Source of the DNA: Edaphochlamys debaryana
Lineage: Eukaryota; Chlorophyta; Chlorophyceae; Chlamydomonadales
Direction of reading: 5' to 3'
Length of the DNA: 64,000 bases
Assembly: GCA_016858145.1 (NCBI GenBank)
Contig: JAEHOE010000096.1
Coordinates: 372,001 to 436,000, forward strand
The notes beneath the pieces were generated by a model that had not been told where the DNA came from, searched no databases, and saw nothing but the letters and a program-made list of their open reading frames with translations. The first letter of the stretch is position 1, and every line of letters starts with the position of its first letter. Of this stretch, positions 44,992-57,398 are shown piece after piece. The position numbers were made by a program, and so were the translations under genes.

Positions 44992-45732
44992 GAGCCCGGC
45001 AGGGACCCAGGAGGGCGAGGGGGCAGTGCCGGAGCTTTCCTCGACTGCGCAAAGTGCCGTCCAGACGCACCAGGCATCCCGGCGGTGGTCTATGCCGCGT
45101 GCCTCGGCCATGGGGTTGTGCTGCGTGTGTCAGGCACGATGTGGGTCGGTGGCTGCTTGCTGGGTTCCAACCCGAGGGGTGGGCGCACGGGGTGGGCGCT
45201 GGCTGAGGAGCTGGGCCGGGAAAGCAGGGGTGGATGGGGCAGGGAGGGATCTGGCTAATGGTCCCTGGTCCGGCGGCGAGGCCGGCGAGGCTCGGCGAGG
45301 CCGGCGAGGCCGTATGCAGTCACCCTGGTTCCCCGGGCCGTGCCCTTGCCCACTCGTTTGCCTGGCACTCTCGTCTTTTAACCCTGGGCCCTGGGCCCTG
45401 GCTGCCGCGGAGGGCTACAGCTGCCATCACCTTTGCCCGCCCAGCCCCGTGATGGCGGGCACTGCGGTTTTGAACAGCTGTGAGCACAACCGGGGCGGTA
45501 CAGTTTGGCAGGATAGGGGCGATCAAGCATCCTAGGGTTTGCCGTACTGTGGCAGTACGGCGTGCTGCTGATTCGGCAGCCCCATGGGCATAACCTTCCT
45601 GGTGCCTCCTCTGGCGACAGACTTGCACCTCCGCATACGTTCTCAAGGCCTTGAGCAGCTCCACACTGGACTGTGCATAACGTCCTTGAGCCGCAAGGTG
45701 CTGCAGAGAGCTCGTTGACCAAAATCGCAAAC

Positions 45733-48700
45733 ATGCGTGCCCAGCTGCGTGCCGGAGGCCGCGGCACGGCAACAGGGCAAAGCTCTGTGCGGTGTCGCGG
45801 CGCGCTCCCGCGGTGTCCGGGTGAGCGCCCGCTATCGGCGGTTCTGTGCATCGGAGCTCACGTTCTTCCGAAAGGGCCTCCCCGCTCGCATGCGTGCGCC
45901 CGGCATGCTGTAACACCGCACCTCATGTCACTCTGGCCGCGTTTCCGCTGAAATGTGCGAACCCTCGTTTGTGCTCGACTCGCAACCTCGCATGTCCTTG
46001 CGATGCCGCTGCCCTCTCGCAACAGGCCGCGCGCTGGCTGTGCGGGTGCGCGCTGAGGCTCCTGCTGGCGGCCCCAAGACCAGCGTCCAGGATCCACCCG
46101 CAAAGGTGCGTGCGGGGTTCGGGCGCCAGTTGGCGCCGCGTTAGGCAAGTCAGGCACGTCCACCAGTTCCCAGCGTCATCCAGTTTGAAATTTTCCACCC
46201 CTCCCCTCCCGCAGGTCTCGGCGCCGCCCGCGCGCTCGCCCGCCTCCGCGCCGCCCAGCACGCTGCCCGCGGCTCCCCCGGCGCTCTTCCCCCAGCCCGG
46301 CGACCCCCAGTGGCCGCCCAAGCGTGCCTTCGCCGCCATCGCCCTGGACAACCTGCTGGACTCGGCGGTGGACATCGGGCGGCACCTGAGGTGTGTGTTG
46401 AGAATGCATACGGGAGAATGTGTGTGTGTGTGTGCAGGAGGTTGGGTGTCAGGGGAGAAAGGCAATGGGCAGAGGGAGTGGAAGGGGAGGGGAAGGTGCA
46501 TGCTGCTTGCTTGGGCGAACCGTGAGCCTCCTCACCGCCCCTTCCCGTAACCCCCAAACCGCTTAGCAACAAACACATCTCCCCTAACACCTCCCCCCCA
46601 GGCGCATGAACGCCGAGGAGACGCTGTCCAACGCTGAGCCGCAGGAGCAGCTGGTGCCGGGTGGGTGGGGGGGGAGGGGAGGGGGTGGGGAGGGGAGGGG
46701 GAGGGGAGGGGGAGGGGGGGGGGGGTTAACGTTGGCGGGGTGGAGCAAAGATGTGGGGCAGACCAGGGTCCCGAGTGTCGGGGGTGCGGAGGGCAGAGGG
46801 CCCCTACTTATGTGAAGCTATAACCAGATCAAGGGCTGAATCCTGGAGCCCGCCCCCCCCCTTCCCCACGACTCAGGCGACAACGGGCGCATGCGGCTGC
46901 GTGCCTCCACCAAGCCCGTGGTGCTGGTGCTGGGCAGCGGATGGGGGGCGCATTCCCTGATCAAGGTGGGGGGCGGCGGTGGGAACGAGGGGTGGGCCCT
47001 TGCTGGGAAGGGGAAGCACCGGGTGGGCTCGCTCTTGTGCCGCGCGCGCAGCACCCACCGAGACTACTTTGGGCCGACCCTTCCACGCTCACCACTCCTC
47101 CCGCTCCCCGCATCCACCTCTCCTGCCCCCCCCCCCCACCAGGTCATTGACACGGACTCGTACGATGTGGTTGTGGTGTCCCCCCGCAACCACTTTGTGT
47201 TCACCCCCATGCTCCCCTCCACGGCGGTGGGGACCGTGGAGTTCAGGTGGGGGGGTGGGGGTGGGGGGAGGGGAGGAGGGCCTCTGGGATCGGCCGCTGG
47301 GGGGGGCAGCGTGCCTCCATTTAGCCCCCTAAACCCACTCCCCCCATCTCCCTCAACCCCCCCCCCCCAGGTCCCTTCTTGAGCCCATCCGCACCTCCAA
47401 CCCCTGCGTCACCTTTTTGGAGGCAGAGTGCAACGAGCTGGACCCCCACGGTGTGTGAAGGGCTGCTCGTATGAGCTGGGGAGTCGCAGGCGCGGTGAGT
47501 GGCCGGCCAATTCCCGCAACCATTCCTTGGCTACCCATCTCAGCATTCCTCCACCTCGCGAACCCTGCTCCCTCCCCGCGACCTGTCTGCTCATGACTGC
47601 ACTAATACTTATCACGCGCCGACCCTACGCATCCTAAACACACCGTGGGGCTTTTCCGGGCAACTTAGGAGCGCTGGGGCTGAACGTGATGGTCCCCTGT
47701 CGCTGCCCACTCGACCCGCCCTCACCCCGTGCACCATCCCCCCTGTGGACCCCTCTCCTCCCTCCACCGCTCCCACCCCCAGCCAAGGTGGCTGTTTGCA
47801 CATCATCCATTGCCTACCCGGATGGCCGCAAGCCGCAGTTCGAGGTGGGGGGGGGGGGCTGAGGGAAAAGGGGAGGGTTGGGGGGTCGAGATGAGCAGGG
47901 AAAAAGTTTGTCGAGGGCGCTGGCGCAAGTTACCTGGGTACAAAGGGGACAGCCGACACCCCGTCGACATCCCCTTGTTTTGCCCAACCCCCCCTTGTCC
48001 CCGCCCCCGCCCGTCCGTACAGATCCAGTACGACAAGGCGGTTGTGGCGGTTGGCGAGCAGATCGCCACGCTGGGCGTGCCCGGGGTCAAGGAGCACTGC
48101 TTCTTCATGAAGGGTGGGGCAGGGGGGCGGGAGACGGGGGTGCTGGGGTGGGGGAGGCAGCAGGAAATGGGCCCGTCGAGCACACTTCCACACTGCACGC
48201 CCTTGGGGCCCCATGTCGCCCAATGTCGCCGCGATCCCGCTCAGCAATGAACACCTCCCCCTCCCCCCCCCTGCAGAGATCTCTGACGCCGTGGACCTCC
48301 GCAAGCGCATCGCGGAGCAGTTTGAGCTGGCCTCGCTGCCGGGGACCAGCGAGGCGGACAGGTGGGGGAGGCGGGTGGGGCGGGTGGTGGTGCCCAGCGG
48401 TGGGAGTGCCTTGGGGCGAGGTGCGAGGAGGGTGCCTGGCGCGAGCTGTGCCGGTTGCGCCCTCGTCCCGCCGCCCCCCATCTCATGCCCCCGCCTCTCC
48501 CCCTCCCCCCCTCCCCCCCAGGAGCCAGATGCTGCGGTTCGTGGTGGTGGGGGGCGGCCCCACGGGGGTGGAGTTCGCTGGCACCCTGGCGGACTTCCTG
48601 AGGGAGGACCTTCGCAAGAAGTACCCGGGTGGGGGGGGGGGCTGGGGCTGGGGGGGTGGGGGGGTGTCTGGTTGGGGCCCGGGGCCTTTGCTGCTGAGCC

Positions 48701-51700
48701 CTCTTCCTCGGCGCGTCCGGCAACGTTATCGGGTGACCTCAACTAATGCCTTCCCCCCCCTCCCCCTCTCCCCACCAGCTCTGATGAAGCACACCAAGGT
48801 GACCCTGCTGCAGGTGAGGGGCGAGGGGGGGAGGGGAGGGCCGTGGGGGTGAGGACCTCGTCGGGGCCGCGTGTGAGGGGGGCGCTCTGCAGGCGCAATG
48901 GCAGCCCCGAGCCTTCCACACCTATGCACGACCACCCCGCCCTTCCCACCGCCCTCTCCTCTTTCCCCTCTCCTCCCCTCCCCTCCCCAACCCCAACCCA
49001 GAGCGGTGACGCCATCCTCACTCAGGTGAGGGAGGGAGGCCGCCAGGGGAGACTGGGGCTGGGTGCCGGAGCGTGAGCCCTCGTGTCACTGCGAGCCCTG
49101 ACGTAGCAGCCGTCTGGGCCTCGAAACACCCTCCACGACCTATCCCCAACACACCTGCCCCCCTCCCCTCCCCTCCCCCCCCCCTTCCCCCCCCCCCCCA
49201 GTTCGACATGGGCCTCTCCGGCCGCGCGCTGGAGGCCCTCCGCAGCAGCGGCGTGGAGGTCCGCACGGGGGTGCGCGTGGTGGAGGTGAAGCGGGACAAG
49301 GTGAGGGGGGGGGAGGGAAGGGGGGGCGGTTGAGGGTCAGGGGAGCCGGGCGCCCAGCAGTCGCCGCGGGAGGGCAGCGAGGCACCGGCGCGGTCCGCCC
49401 GGGGCTGCCGGGCGCCAAGCGCGAGGGAGGCCGGAGGACCTGGGGTGCCTTCATGGGGCAGTGGACGGCACGATTCAGCCTCAAACCCCTTTTCCCCCCC
49501 CCCCCCCCCCGCACCCCCCCTCCAACCCCCCCTCCACCCCCCCCTCCACCCAGGTCATCCTCAAGGGCGGCGAGGAGCTGGGCTGCGGCCTCACGCTGTG
49601 GTCCGCCGGCAACGCCCCGCGGCCCCTGGTCAGCCAGATCGCGGGCCAGGTGGAGGAGCAGGCGCGGGCCGCGGAGGTGAGGGGGGCGGGGATTGGGGAG
49701 GGCGTGTGCAATGCGCTGCGTGCGCGGGGAGGGGTGGTTTCGGCGGGGCAGTAGGTGGTGTCCAGGGCTGGGCGGGGCGGGGCTCAGCGGGCAGTACGGA
49801 CCAAGACAGCCTGTGTTCTGAACTCCACCGCCACACCTCCTCTCTCTCGCTCACCCCCCCCCCACCCACCCGTCCACCCCCCAACCCCACCCAACCCCTT
49901 CAGGCCTCTGGCGCCCGCCCCGGCTCCAAGCTGTGCGTGGACTCTTTCCTGCGTGTGGTGGGGGCGCGGGACCTGATGTGCCTGGGGGACTGCTCGCTGG
50001 TGCTGGGGAACAGGCTGCCGGCGACCGCACAGGCGAGCGGGGGGAGGGGGTTGGTGGAGGGGCGGGCATGCAGGGCGTGGGGCGGGCGCGCAGGGCACCG
50101 GTGGAGGGCTGGGGGCTGGCCGGTGGGGACTGCCGGGCATTGCAGGGGGGCGGGAATGCAGGGTCCAAAGTGATCTATTGGAGGAAGCGGGAAGCAAACT
50201 CAACGTTTCGAAACCTGCGTTGAATCTCCGCCTTCCCCCGAACAGCTTCACCCATCAATCTTCTCGTGTTGCCCTCCCCCCTCCCCTCCCCCCCTCTTTT
50301 CACAGGTTGCCGGGCAGCAGGGCTCCTACCTGGCCCACCTCATCAACAGCGGCTACACGCTGGGGGTGGGGGGGTACACGCAGCCGCCGCCCTTCCAGGC
50401 GGTCAAGCGGACCAAGCTGCAGGTGTGCTGTGGTGGGGGTTGTGGGGGGGAGGGGGCAGGGGTAGGGAAGGGGAGCGAGCAGCGCGGCCGCCTGTGAGAC
50501 CTGTGAACGCAACGGTCCTGGCACGCGCTCCTCCCGCCGCCCTGCCCGGAGGACTTTTTCTCTGGAGGGCTGCGCAACCCCGCATCCTGACCGCCCTTAC
50601 ACCCCCCTCCCCCCGCCCCCCCTCCCCCCCCCCACCCCCAGCGCATCGAGGCCGCCGCCCAGTCCGTGCCCGCGCTGCAGTGGCTGGCCACCGCCATGAT
50701 GGGGGGGCCGCAGCGGATCGAGCTGGCGGAGCAGGTGGGGGGAGGGGGGGAGGGTCGTGTGGGAGCCAGTGAGGGCGGTCAGGTGCAGCCGGGTGTGTGC
50801 CCCCGGGCATGCGGCGGGCAGCGCTCGGGGCATGGGGCGCGCCGCCTCACGCACGGCCTCTGTGCTCCCACACGTGCCAGACGCCGGACCCCCCCCCCCT
50901 GCCCTCCCCCCACCCAGATCTCCGACGCCCTGTTCCGCATGGACGCCCCCCCCTGGGTGCGGACCCACACGGAGCAGCTCACGCGGGCCACGCCCCTGGA
51001 CGCACCGGCGGCGGCGGCAGGTGGGGGCCGAGGGGGGGGGGGGGCACTGTGTGGGAGGGGGCACCCTGGAGGCGGTGTGCTGTGGGCGCATGTGGGGCCA
51101 TGTCGAGGCTTCGGGCGAGTGCATGACGCTGAGGTCCCACTGCCTACGCCTCAGCCACCCGTACATCCTCCCAACCTTATCTCCCCCCCACCCCACCCCA
51201 CCCCCAGCCTGCGACCTGACCGCCCTCCGCGAGGCCGCTGCCGCCGCGGGCGGTGCCGACCCCGCGGCCCTGGCGCGCGCCTCGGCCGACTGCCTGCGCT
51301 CCGTGGAGGAGGCGCAGCGGGCCAGCAGGGACGAGGCGGAGGCCACAGAGGTGGGTGGGGGGGGAGGGGGGAGGGAAGAGGGGCATGGCGGGGAATGTCC
51401 TGTGCTTCGGTGGTCCGCTTGCCGCGCGCTCTCGGACAGGGGTTGCGTCGCTGCCACCTGGAGCCCCACCCCCCGGCCCCCCCCTCTGTATGCTGTACCC
51501 AGGTGCGGTACTGGGACCGGCCCTTTGAGTTCCTGTCGCTGGGCATCATGGCGTACGTGGGTGAGCGGCTGGGGCGCCTCGAGGAGGGGGGCGGAGAGGG
51601 GTTATATTTCGAGCGGGAAACTGGGAGGGGGGATGGAGGGGGACGGGAGCAGGGGGCAGGAGCCAGTGGGAGGAGGCACAGGGGAGGGGGATGGTCGTTG

Positions 51701-52246
51701 GAGGACAGGAGGCGCAGCTGGAGCGCCGGGAGAGGTGGGGCCCGGCGCTAGCGCACCCCGTCCGTCCCTCCGCATGCCTCGAAGGCCCCCGACTCCTGCT
51801 CTCCCTTCCAACGCACTCGCACTCCCCTCCCCAACCCCCTCCCCCAAGGCAACGACAAGGCCCTGACCCAGGTGGAGGCCTTCGACGTGCTCAACCTCAA
51901 GCTCTACGGCTCCGTGGCCTTCCTGCTGTGGAAGTCGGTCTACATCACCAAGCAGGTGGGTGGGTGGGGGGCAGGGGAGGGGGAGACAAGGGGTCTGGGG
52001 GGTGGGGCGAGGGTGGAGTCCACGGGCCTCAGAGCGGTGAGAATGGGGATGGCAAGCATCGAGAGTGTGGTGGCCTCCTCGCAGGCCTCTCGTGTGGTGG
52101 CCCGAGCCCAACAAGGGTGCGCGGAAAGCCAGACCGTTTTCCTCCCTCGCCACACAACCCCGCAGGTGTCGTTCCGCAACCGCGTGCTGATCCTGTTCGA
52201 CTGGCTCAAGGCCCGCGTCTTTGGGCGCGACATCTCCCTCTTCTGA
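45733..52246 (+). CDS. Type II NAD(P)H dehydrogenase (alternative, rotenone-insensitive)
   Basis: Twenty-three exons close to 710 aa: 45733-45820, 46026-46105, 46215-46390, 46602-46660, 46877-46965, 47143-47246, 47371-47450, 47783-47844, 48023-48113, 48277-48361, 48522-48628, 48779-48813, 49002-49025, 49202-49300, 49554-49676, 49904-50032, 50306-50422, 50642-50734, 50918-51020, 51208-51350, 51503-51560, 51849-51955, 52166-52246. The flavoenzyme passes electrons from NAD(P)H to quinone without proton pumping. The leader ([15 protein letters not shown]) looks plastid- or mitochondrion-type. The FAD fold has [10 protein letters not shown] (151-158) and [17 protein letters not shown]; the NAD(P)H fold has [14 protein letters not shown] (312-324) with Gln352 ending the next strand (KVTLLQ). 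[14 protein letters not shown] and the C-terminal [26 protein letters not shown] are family-typical. Residues about 517-629 are an extra Ala-rich insert. Intron 50033-50305 is GC-AG. Confidence 0.95.
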
Positions 52247-54575
52247 GCGCCCGCTTGCAGCGGCCAGGGGTCCATGGGTGCGGGGCTGCACGCCCTTTAG
52301 CATGTGTATCGATGGAGCACAGTGGGCGGCGGCGGGCGGCCCTTTCCCAGAGAGAGCCGATGACGGCTTTCTGAAGGCGCGTGGGCGCTCCGTACGTGTA
52401 TTTGCGGATGGCATGTTTCTTTTTGGCACGGGCCCCGTGTCATGGGTCCCGGGGTAGTGATAAGGGCGAGCTTGGCAGTCAAATTCTAATTCAACGGTAC
52501 CGTTGAGCCCCGAATTGAACCTCCCCTAATAACCTGAAGAGTGCTGCACGCTGTTAAGGACGATAGTGCGCAACGTAGCGAGACCCCTATCTCAGGCCAC
52601 GCATCAAAAGCCCCGCCGAGTCTTTCACCCGCAATAACTGTGCAAATGGGTTATTGTTGGGGGTGCTATTTCAATAAGTGCTGTACCTCAATTGTGAGCG
52701 CCCTTTGCGCGTAGTAGGCCTACTTCATTCGGCCCAGGCGACAGTGTTCAACTGTGTAGTGCGTTGGTAACGCATGCAAGGCCGGTACGTATACGTGGGG
52801 TTGCGGGTGCATGTGGGTGTCGAGTGGTGGTGTGAGTGCGCAGTTCCGTTTCAAGCCATTGGCCGCAAGTGCCTATCTATCGGGGGGGCCGCATCGCGCA
52901 GCGGTAATGCGAGAGAACCTTTGGAGCGGCGACAACAATGCGAGAGCGGTGGCTTCTATGTTGCATGTGCAGTCTCCTAGCGTACGGTAACGGGCCTTGC
53001 TTGATTCCAACCTAACTACGCCGCTGGCACGCGTCTTGGCGGCCGCGGCGGGCGTCCAAGTGCTTTCTGAAGCGTCTGTGTCCCTAAGTGCGGGCCATGG
53101 CGCCCCGACCTCGTGGCGTCGGGGCTGTTGGACAGCCGTGGGGAGAGGCACGCAGTCGAGTCCGGGCTTGTCGGGGAGGCACCCCCAGCAATAAGGTCGA
53201 GGCGGGCGGCGGCCGCGTGCCCTGCTCAGCCCCGTACATGTGTAATGGCGAGGGTCTCGTGAGTCCCCTAGCGTCCCAGGCTCTCCTGGCCCGCTCCGGG
53301 TCTGGCCCCTGACCTGGCCGTCTGCCCGAACTGGAAGCCCCGCCCTCGCTACCAACGCGACGCCTTCTTGAGGGAAGTCACAGCTCCCGCTGCTATGTCC
53401 AGGCCGAGGCGATCAGACGCCTGACTAGCGCACCACCTCGTGTAGTGCGGGGTTCCAACGGATTAATGGCCGGGTGCGAGCCTGCTTGCGGGCTGGTGGT
53501 GGAGAGCGTTGAGGACTCGAACATTGGGGCCCCTGGGGGGGACCACGGGGCTCAGCGCTTTTCCTGCCTTCGGGCAGCCACCCTTGTCTGGCCTCCTCAG
53601 TCCTTGGCCTTCACTGCCCGGTCTACGCGAGGTCCCTACCTCAGCAGTCTATCTGCTGACTGCAGGACGCCTCTCTCGGTAGCCTCAGGCTGCAAGACAG
53701 GCCAGTGGGGAGGCCCTGCCACTGCAGGCTGATGCCGAGTCGGCTTCTCCATCCAGGGACGAACCCCGAGGACTAACCCTCCCTTGCCGTCCAACTCAGT
53801 CCATTGGCAACCGATCACTCTTGAGACTGCCAGACTAGGCCTCAGGGTGTCAGGGACTAGCACGCAGATCTAGGAATTCAGTCGGTTGCTGTCGACTCTG
53901 CACCGAAACAACAACCTGTGCCGCCCACACAGGTGTACGTGTTCAAGGCGGGGCGAGGCACCTTCCCCCCTCCCAACGGGGCATCCGCGCGGGCTGCGCC
54001 CCGCACCCCCTTGTCCCCCTCCCGCCTTCTCTCGAGCGCGCAGGGTCCTGGACACACCCGCCAGCGCACCACAGCCTCCCACAGCCAGCGCAGCTCGGAC
54101 CACACGGCTTGCCCACCCATGATGATCCACTCCCACACTCAGCTGCGTGCACCCACCTGCACCCTGCCTGTATGCCACCCGGCGGCTATGCCCGCCTCCC
54201 GCACACAGGACGGGCGGGGCCGCGGGGACGGGGCCGCCTCCACGCTCGCTCCACCCGGGCCCCACACGCTGCTCAGCCCGCACTCCTTGCCACGCGCGGC
54301 AGCACGAGCGGAACGGACGCTCTTTCTGGTGCCCGCCACGTCATCATTGTTCCCCCGTCCCACACACGGGGCGCCGACGCTTGGGGTTCTGGTGATCGAC
54401 TCCAGTCGCTGTGTCAATTGCCGCGCCGCCGCACCTCAACCCGGATCCCGCTTGCAGCCTGCCCTGCTCGCCCGCCGTGCGTTGACCACCTGGGAGGCCC
54501 GGCGAGGTCCCCCTTCCGCAAGCCCCGGCGTCCGGGCGGCGGAACCCCCTCCCCCCTCTTCCCGCTCCCCCCCCC
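52247..54575. other. Intergenic between convergent genes, no gene seen
   Basis: It lies between the 3' ends of the dehydrogenase (plus) and the Cys-rich protein (minus), so it carries two 3' flanks. The 52470-52780 part is notably AT-richer. No RNA gene or exon chain is recognisable. Confidence 0.5.
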
Positions 54576-56701
54576 TCACTTGATAATGGCCGCCTCCTCC
54601 GCCCCCCGGTCCCAGCTCACGCGCCCGGCCCCCCTCCCCCCGCCGGACCGCCCCTCCCCCCGCCCTCCCCCCTCCCCCAGCAGCGCCGCCGCCTTCTCCG
54701 CCTCCCGCTTGGCCAGCTCCTGACAGGGGGGGGGAGGGATGAGACAGGGTTGCGGGGCGTGGGGGACTATCAGGGACGAAGGGACAGCCGGAGCGGCACG
54801 GGGTAGCTGGAGGGAGTCGGCTTGCGGCTTGCACCGCCTCCCCAGCCGCCCATTCTTGCTTGGGCTCCAACCGCCGGCCTGCCTGCACGTCCTCCGCAAC
54901 CGGCCGCCTCCCGCCCCCCAGGGCCCCCCCCCACCCCGTACGGCACCCACCGCCCTGAAGGCCGCGGGCGCCTTTGGCGACACCCTCAGTATCTTGGCGA
55001 TGCCCCGCCCCGCCAGCTCCGAGGCAATGTCCCGGTTGTGCTGCTTGTCAGCCTCACTGGGGGGGGGGAGGGGGGGGGCACGGATGGGGAGAGTGAGAGT
55101 GACCGGTCCACCCCAGAGCGAGGGCCTGCCCCTCTCTAGTTCCGCTGTGGCCGCTGCGCCGCACACGGTGCTGCCCCCAGTCCCGCTGAGCCTGCGCGCC
55201 CCCCTGGGGAGTGGGGACCCGCGGCCAGCCGCCGCCCCCCCTCCGCTCCCGGGCCCTGCCCCGGGCTCGCCTGGCGGCAGCGGTGATGCGCCGCCGCCCG
55301 CCCATGTCCTGGATCAGGTAGCTGGGTGGGGGGTGGGTAGGGGATGGGTTGGGGGGGCTGGGGTGAGGGGGGAATGAGAGCAAGGACTTCAAGGGGGCCA
55401 GAGGCATGGCGGCGGGACGCATGCGTCCGCCTGCATCCGCGGCGCTGGCCCCGGTCCACCCACACAGCTCCACCCCAACTCGACCTCGCTTTGTCCTCGA
55501 AACAAGCTGCGACCCTCAAACCCAGCAGCGCCCCACCCCACATTTGCCCTCCCCGATCCCCCCCCTCCACCCCCCCACCCCCCTCCACCCCCACCGAGCT
55601 GAGCAGCCGTCGCAGATGAGCAGCAGCGCGTTGCCCTCATCGCCCAGCTCGGCCTGGGGGGGGGAAGGGGGGGCAGCCGGGTCCTGGTAAGGAGGGGTCA
55701 CAGGGGGGGTTTGTTGCTGAGCGGGAACGCGCCGACGCCAGGGAATCCTTGCATGGATAGGTACATACTGCCGGAATCGCAGGGGGCGGGGCCCGGCCGC
55801 ACGGAGGCACCGGCAGCCCGGTGGCGTCCAGAGGCTCCCAGCCCCACGCAGCGCCCAACCCCTTCCGAGTAGCCCCCACGCCCCTGCTCCCCCCCTTGTC
55901 CCCCCCACCTGGAACTTCTTGAGCGCGTGTGCGTCGTGCTTGTCGAAGCCCTTGAAGTACTGCACGTCGGCGGCCCGGATGAACTCGTAGGTGCAGGCAG
56001 AGTCCTTTGGGAGGGGCGGGGCAGGAGAGGGGTGCAGGGGTGCAGGAGGTGAAGAGACGGGAGGGGAGAGGGGGGCGTGGCGGGGCGGCTGCTGCATGCG
56101 CGAAGGGCTCCAGAGCGATGCGGGTCGCTCCTCTAAGCCCCTTTCTCATCCCGCTTTACACGCACGAACCCACCACCCACCTGGCAGTGGCACTTGAGCA
56201 TCACACCCAGGCCTGGGGGGGGGAGGGGGGGCCAAGGGGTCGCTCGGGGCAGGACCGACAGGGCCGGGTCAGTGGCACAGTCAGAGCCGCCTCCACGATC
56301 CAAACCCCCCACCCAGATCCTCCCCCCCTCCCCCCCTCCGCCCCTGCACACACCTCCGTAGGGCAGGTCCCTCCCCTGCGCGCACTGCCCGCATCCGCCC
56401 CACTTCTTGGACTGGTCGCCCGCAAAGTAGCTCTCCTGGCCCTTGCCGCCGCACTCGCTGCACAGGGCCAGGCGGGGACGCTCCTCGGGCTTCTGGAGGG
56501 GGCAGGGGGCAGGGGGGGTGAGGTGAGGGGGTGGAAGGGGGGGAGAAGGGCGGGGGGCAAGGAGGAATGGAGCCGAGGCGTAGGGCCGTGGTATCGAGGT
56601 AGGTAGGGGCGAGGGGGATGGGGGGGTGCTGGGGAGTACCGATAGGCAGCCGAGGTCCCAAGGATACACACCTGCCCGAGCCCTGTGAGCTTTCTCAGCA
56701 T
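54576..56701 (-). CDS. Unknown Cys-rich (zinc-ribbon-like) protein, paralogue B
   Basis: Eight exons close to 218 aa: 56701-56672, 56492-56354, 56212-56181, 56004-55909, 55653-55595, 55321-55271, 55056-54951, 54719-54576. Cysteines are paired: CSECGGKG (CxxCxGKG, as in one half of a DnaJ zinc finger), CGQCAQGRDLPYGG, LKCHCQ and LLICDGCSARYL, enough for two zinc sites. Between them lie YEFIRAADVQYFKGFDKHDA and, after the last pair, a helix EADKQHNRDIASELAGRGIA. The tail is Ala/Gly/Arg-rich and ends EEAAIIK. The intron between 55270 and 55057 starts GC (AG|GCGAGC), a GC-AG intron. I do not recognise the family. Its tandem neighbour at 57399-60356 has the same length and domain order. A zinc-binding chaperone or nucleic-acid role is only a guess. 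Confidence 0.8.
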
Positions 56702-57398
56702 CGAGAGAGTCGGCTGCTAGCGGGTGGCCTGCAAGTCGGGGGCGAACGTGCGAAATGTGGGGTAACGTAGTGGCATGCGCCACATGCGGCGGGGCCCTGC
56801 AGTGTGCCGCGCTATCTAGGCGCTGAGCTTTAGACGTAAGGGATCATGAGCAGAAAGAGGAGCGCAACAGCCGTGCCACACGAGTCGGGACCTTCCGCTG
56901 CGACCGTCAGCTCACCTTGGCTTCAGAGCATAAAGCAAAACCGCTGTCAGAGTTTTCAGAGGGGAAAGAGCGCTAGACGGGAGAGGTAGCTCGTGGACCT
57001 TCACGGAAGTCGTTTGCTTGGGAATCGGAACATGCACATGCCGACAGTTCAAACCGAGAGAGGGTAAAAGGTCTAAGCGTATCAAACAGCTATCGTGTAA
57101 TGCTAAATGAGCGATGTCGTTGATGCGCCTGCTCACCGTCCTGTCGGCACACACCGGCGCAGTACATTTTGTGCCCTCCGTCACGCCGCGCCCCCGCCCA
57201 GCCGTCCCAGCCCGACCACGTCCGCCAGCCGTCCCACCACCACGCTAGGAAAACTCCCGCCCCCACGCCCCCTCCTCGGTCACCACCAGACCATCAAATG
57301 AGTTCATTGGCACATCGCCACGCACACCCTCTGGACCACCCGGCCCACGTCCCCCCTCATGCCGCCAGCGGGGGCCAACCGCTTCCCTTGCGAAGCCG
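56702..57398. other. Intergenic between the tandem Cys-rich genes
   Basis: This holds the promoter of paralogue B and the 3' flank of paralogue A. The segment 56820-57120 is AT-richer than its surroundings, as expected for a promoter. No further gene is seen. Confidence 0.5.

Larger units (their letters stand above)
43298..45732. other. Intergenic; retroposon tail and short tandem repeats, no firm gene
   Basis: A minus-strand stretch around 43980-44120 reads plausibly (LMDPCAGRGLGLLVGACLEQ) with a possible acceptor upstream, but I could not build a start or exon chain. The region also holds a 17-bp triple repeat (44718-44768) and retroposon copy 3 (44927-44991). A GGCGAGG-type local repeat sits at 45279-45311. 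Confidence 0.4.

Noticed and set aside
44131..45258. 375-codon plus-strand open frame
   Set aside because: It runs through the 17-bp tandem repeat and the retroposon tail with no domain; a compositional frame.
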